This document shows, one piece after another, positions 5,068 to 5,197 of a stretch of DNA of 5,197 nucleotides (within the stretch, counting starts at the first letter, position 1; each line of letters opens with the position of its first letter). Made by a program: the position numbers and the translations under genes. This stretch comes from an uncultured Saprospiraceae bacterium. GTDB lineage: Bacteria; Bacteroidota; Bacteroidia; Chitinophagales; Saprospiraceae. Under the pieces are notes generated by a model. That model did no database searches, was not told the origin of the DNA, and worked only from the letters and a program-made list of their open reading frames with translations. Where the stretch lies: assembly GCA_937959095.1 (NCBI GenBank), contig CALGLY010000797.1, forward strand, positions 1-5,197, read 5' to 3'.

Positions 5068-5197
5068 ATTTTTTCTTATTTTTGATGCGTTCGAGTTGTT
5101 CGGCATCAGCTAAATCTTGTAGTCTTCCAGCCGCTTTTTTGGCATCTATTAAGTCTTGGAGTCCTAAAAAATTGGTTTGCACTTGCTCTATTTCGAT
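5066..5197 (-). CDS. C-terminus of a putative nucleotidyltransferase-like protein, cut by the window edge
   Basis: Reading leftward from the right edge, the frame stays open for 43 codons and stops with TAA at 5068-5066. The visible residues include FLGLQDLIDAKKAAGR and LQDLADAEQLERI, ending in a lysine-rich NKKK. The pattern FLxLxDLIxxKxAAGRxxDLADxExL is the usual C-terminal signature of putative nucleotidyltransferases of the AbiEii/DUF6036 type, which include toxin-antitoxin-like and abortive-infection proteins. That match is from memory of family sequences and covers only the tail; the catalytic GS and acidic motifs lie outside the window. The codons look normal for this genome and the bidirectional terminator sits exactly at the stop, both supporting a real gene. 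Whether a partner gene lies upstream of it cannot be seen here. Confidence 0.65.
   Translation of the reverse strand: MEIEQVQTNFLGLQDLIDAKKAAGRLQDLADAEQLERIKNKKK

Overview
The window looks like a chromosomal segment from a member of the Bacteroidota, probably a Saprospiraceae/Lewinella-like marine or sludge lineage; the genus is a guess. Three things point there: a C-terminal type IX secretion (T9SS) sorting domain, promoters built on the phylum's TAnnTTTG -7 element with no Shine-Dalgarno sequences, and a HisB of the phylum's fused type. Coding DNA is AT-leaning and tightly packed. Each gap holds a hairpin or a short repeat.

Layout, left to right. Positions 1-119 hold a hairpin that fits a terminator for the leftward gene. 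Positions 120-737 (minus) encode a Uma2/DUF820-type PD-(D/E)XK nuclease-fold protein with a complete promoter at 757-787. It is transcribed divergently from 937-2361 (plus), a cysteine-rich TPR lipoprotein whose own -7 element sits at 914-921. After a 184-nt gap with AT-rich repeats comes 2546-3697 (plus), a secreted PHB-depolymerase/feruloyl-esterase-like hydrolase with a signal peptide, Ser-Asp-His triad and T9SS tail. A heptamer inverted-repeat array fills the next gap. Then comes 3789-4925 (plus), bifunctional HisB (histidinol-phosphatase plus imidazoleglycerol-phosphate dehydratase). Its stop codon lies inside the left arm of a nested inverted repeat (4921-5009). A bidirectional terminator (5028-5067) separates hisB from a convergent gene cut by the right edge (5066-5197, minus). 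That gene's visible C-terminus resembles putative nucleotidyltransferases of the AbiEii/DUF6036 kind.

Functionally this is a mixed neighbourhood, not one system. The lipoprotein and the T9SS esterase are both cell-envelope or secreted products, but nothing visible ties them together. hisB is not next to other histidine genes here. I see no defence island, CRISPR array, prophage, tRNA or rRNA. The most unusual material is non-coding: three unrelated repeat designs in three successive gaps, best explained as dispersed intergenic repeats or hairpin-forming elements. That interpretation is inference and needs genome-wide copy counts.
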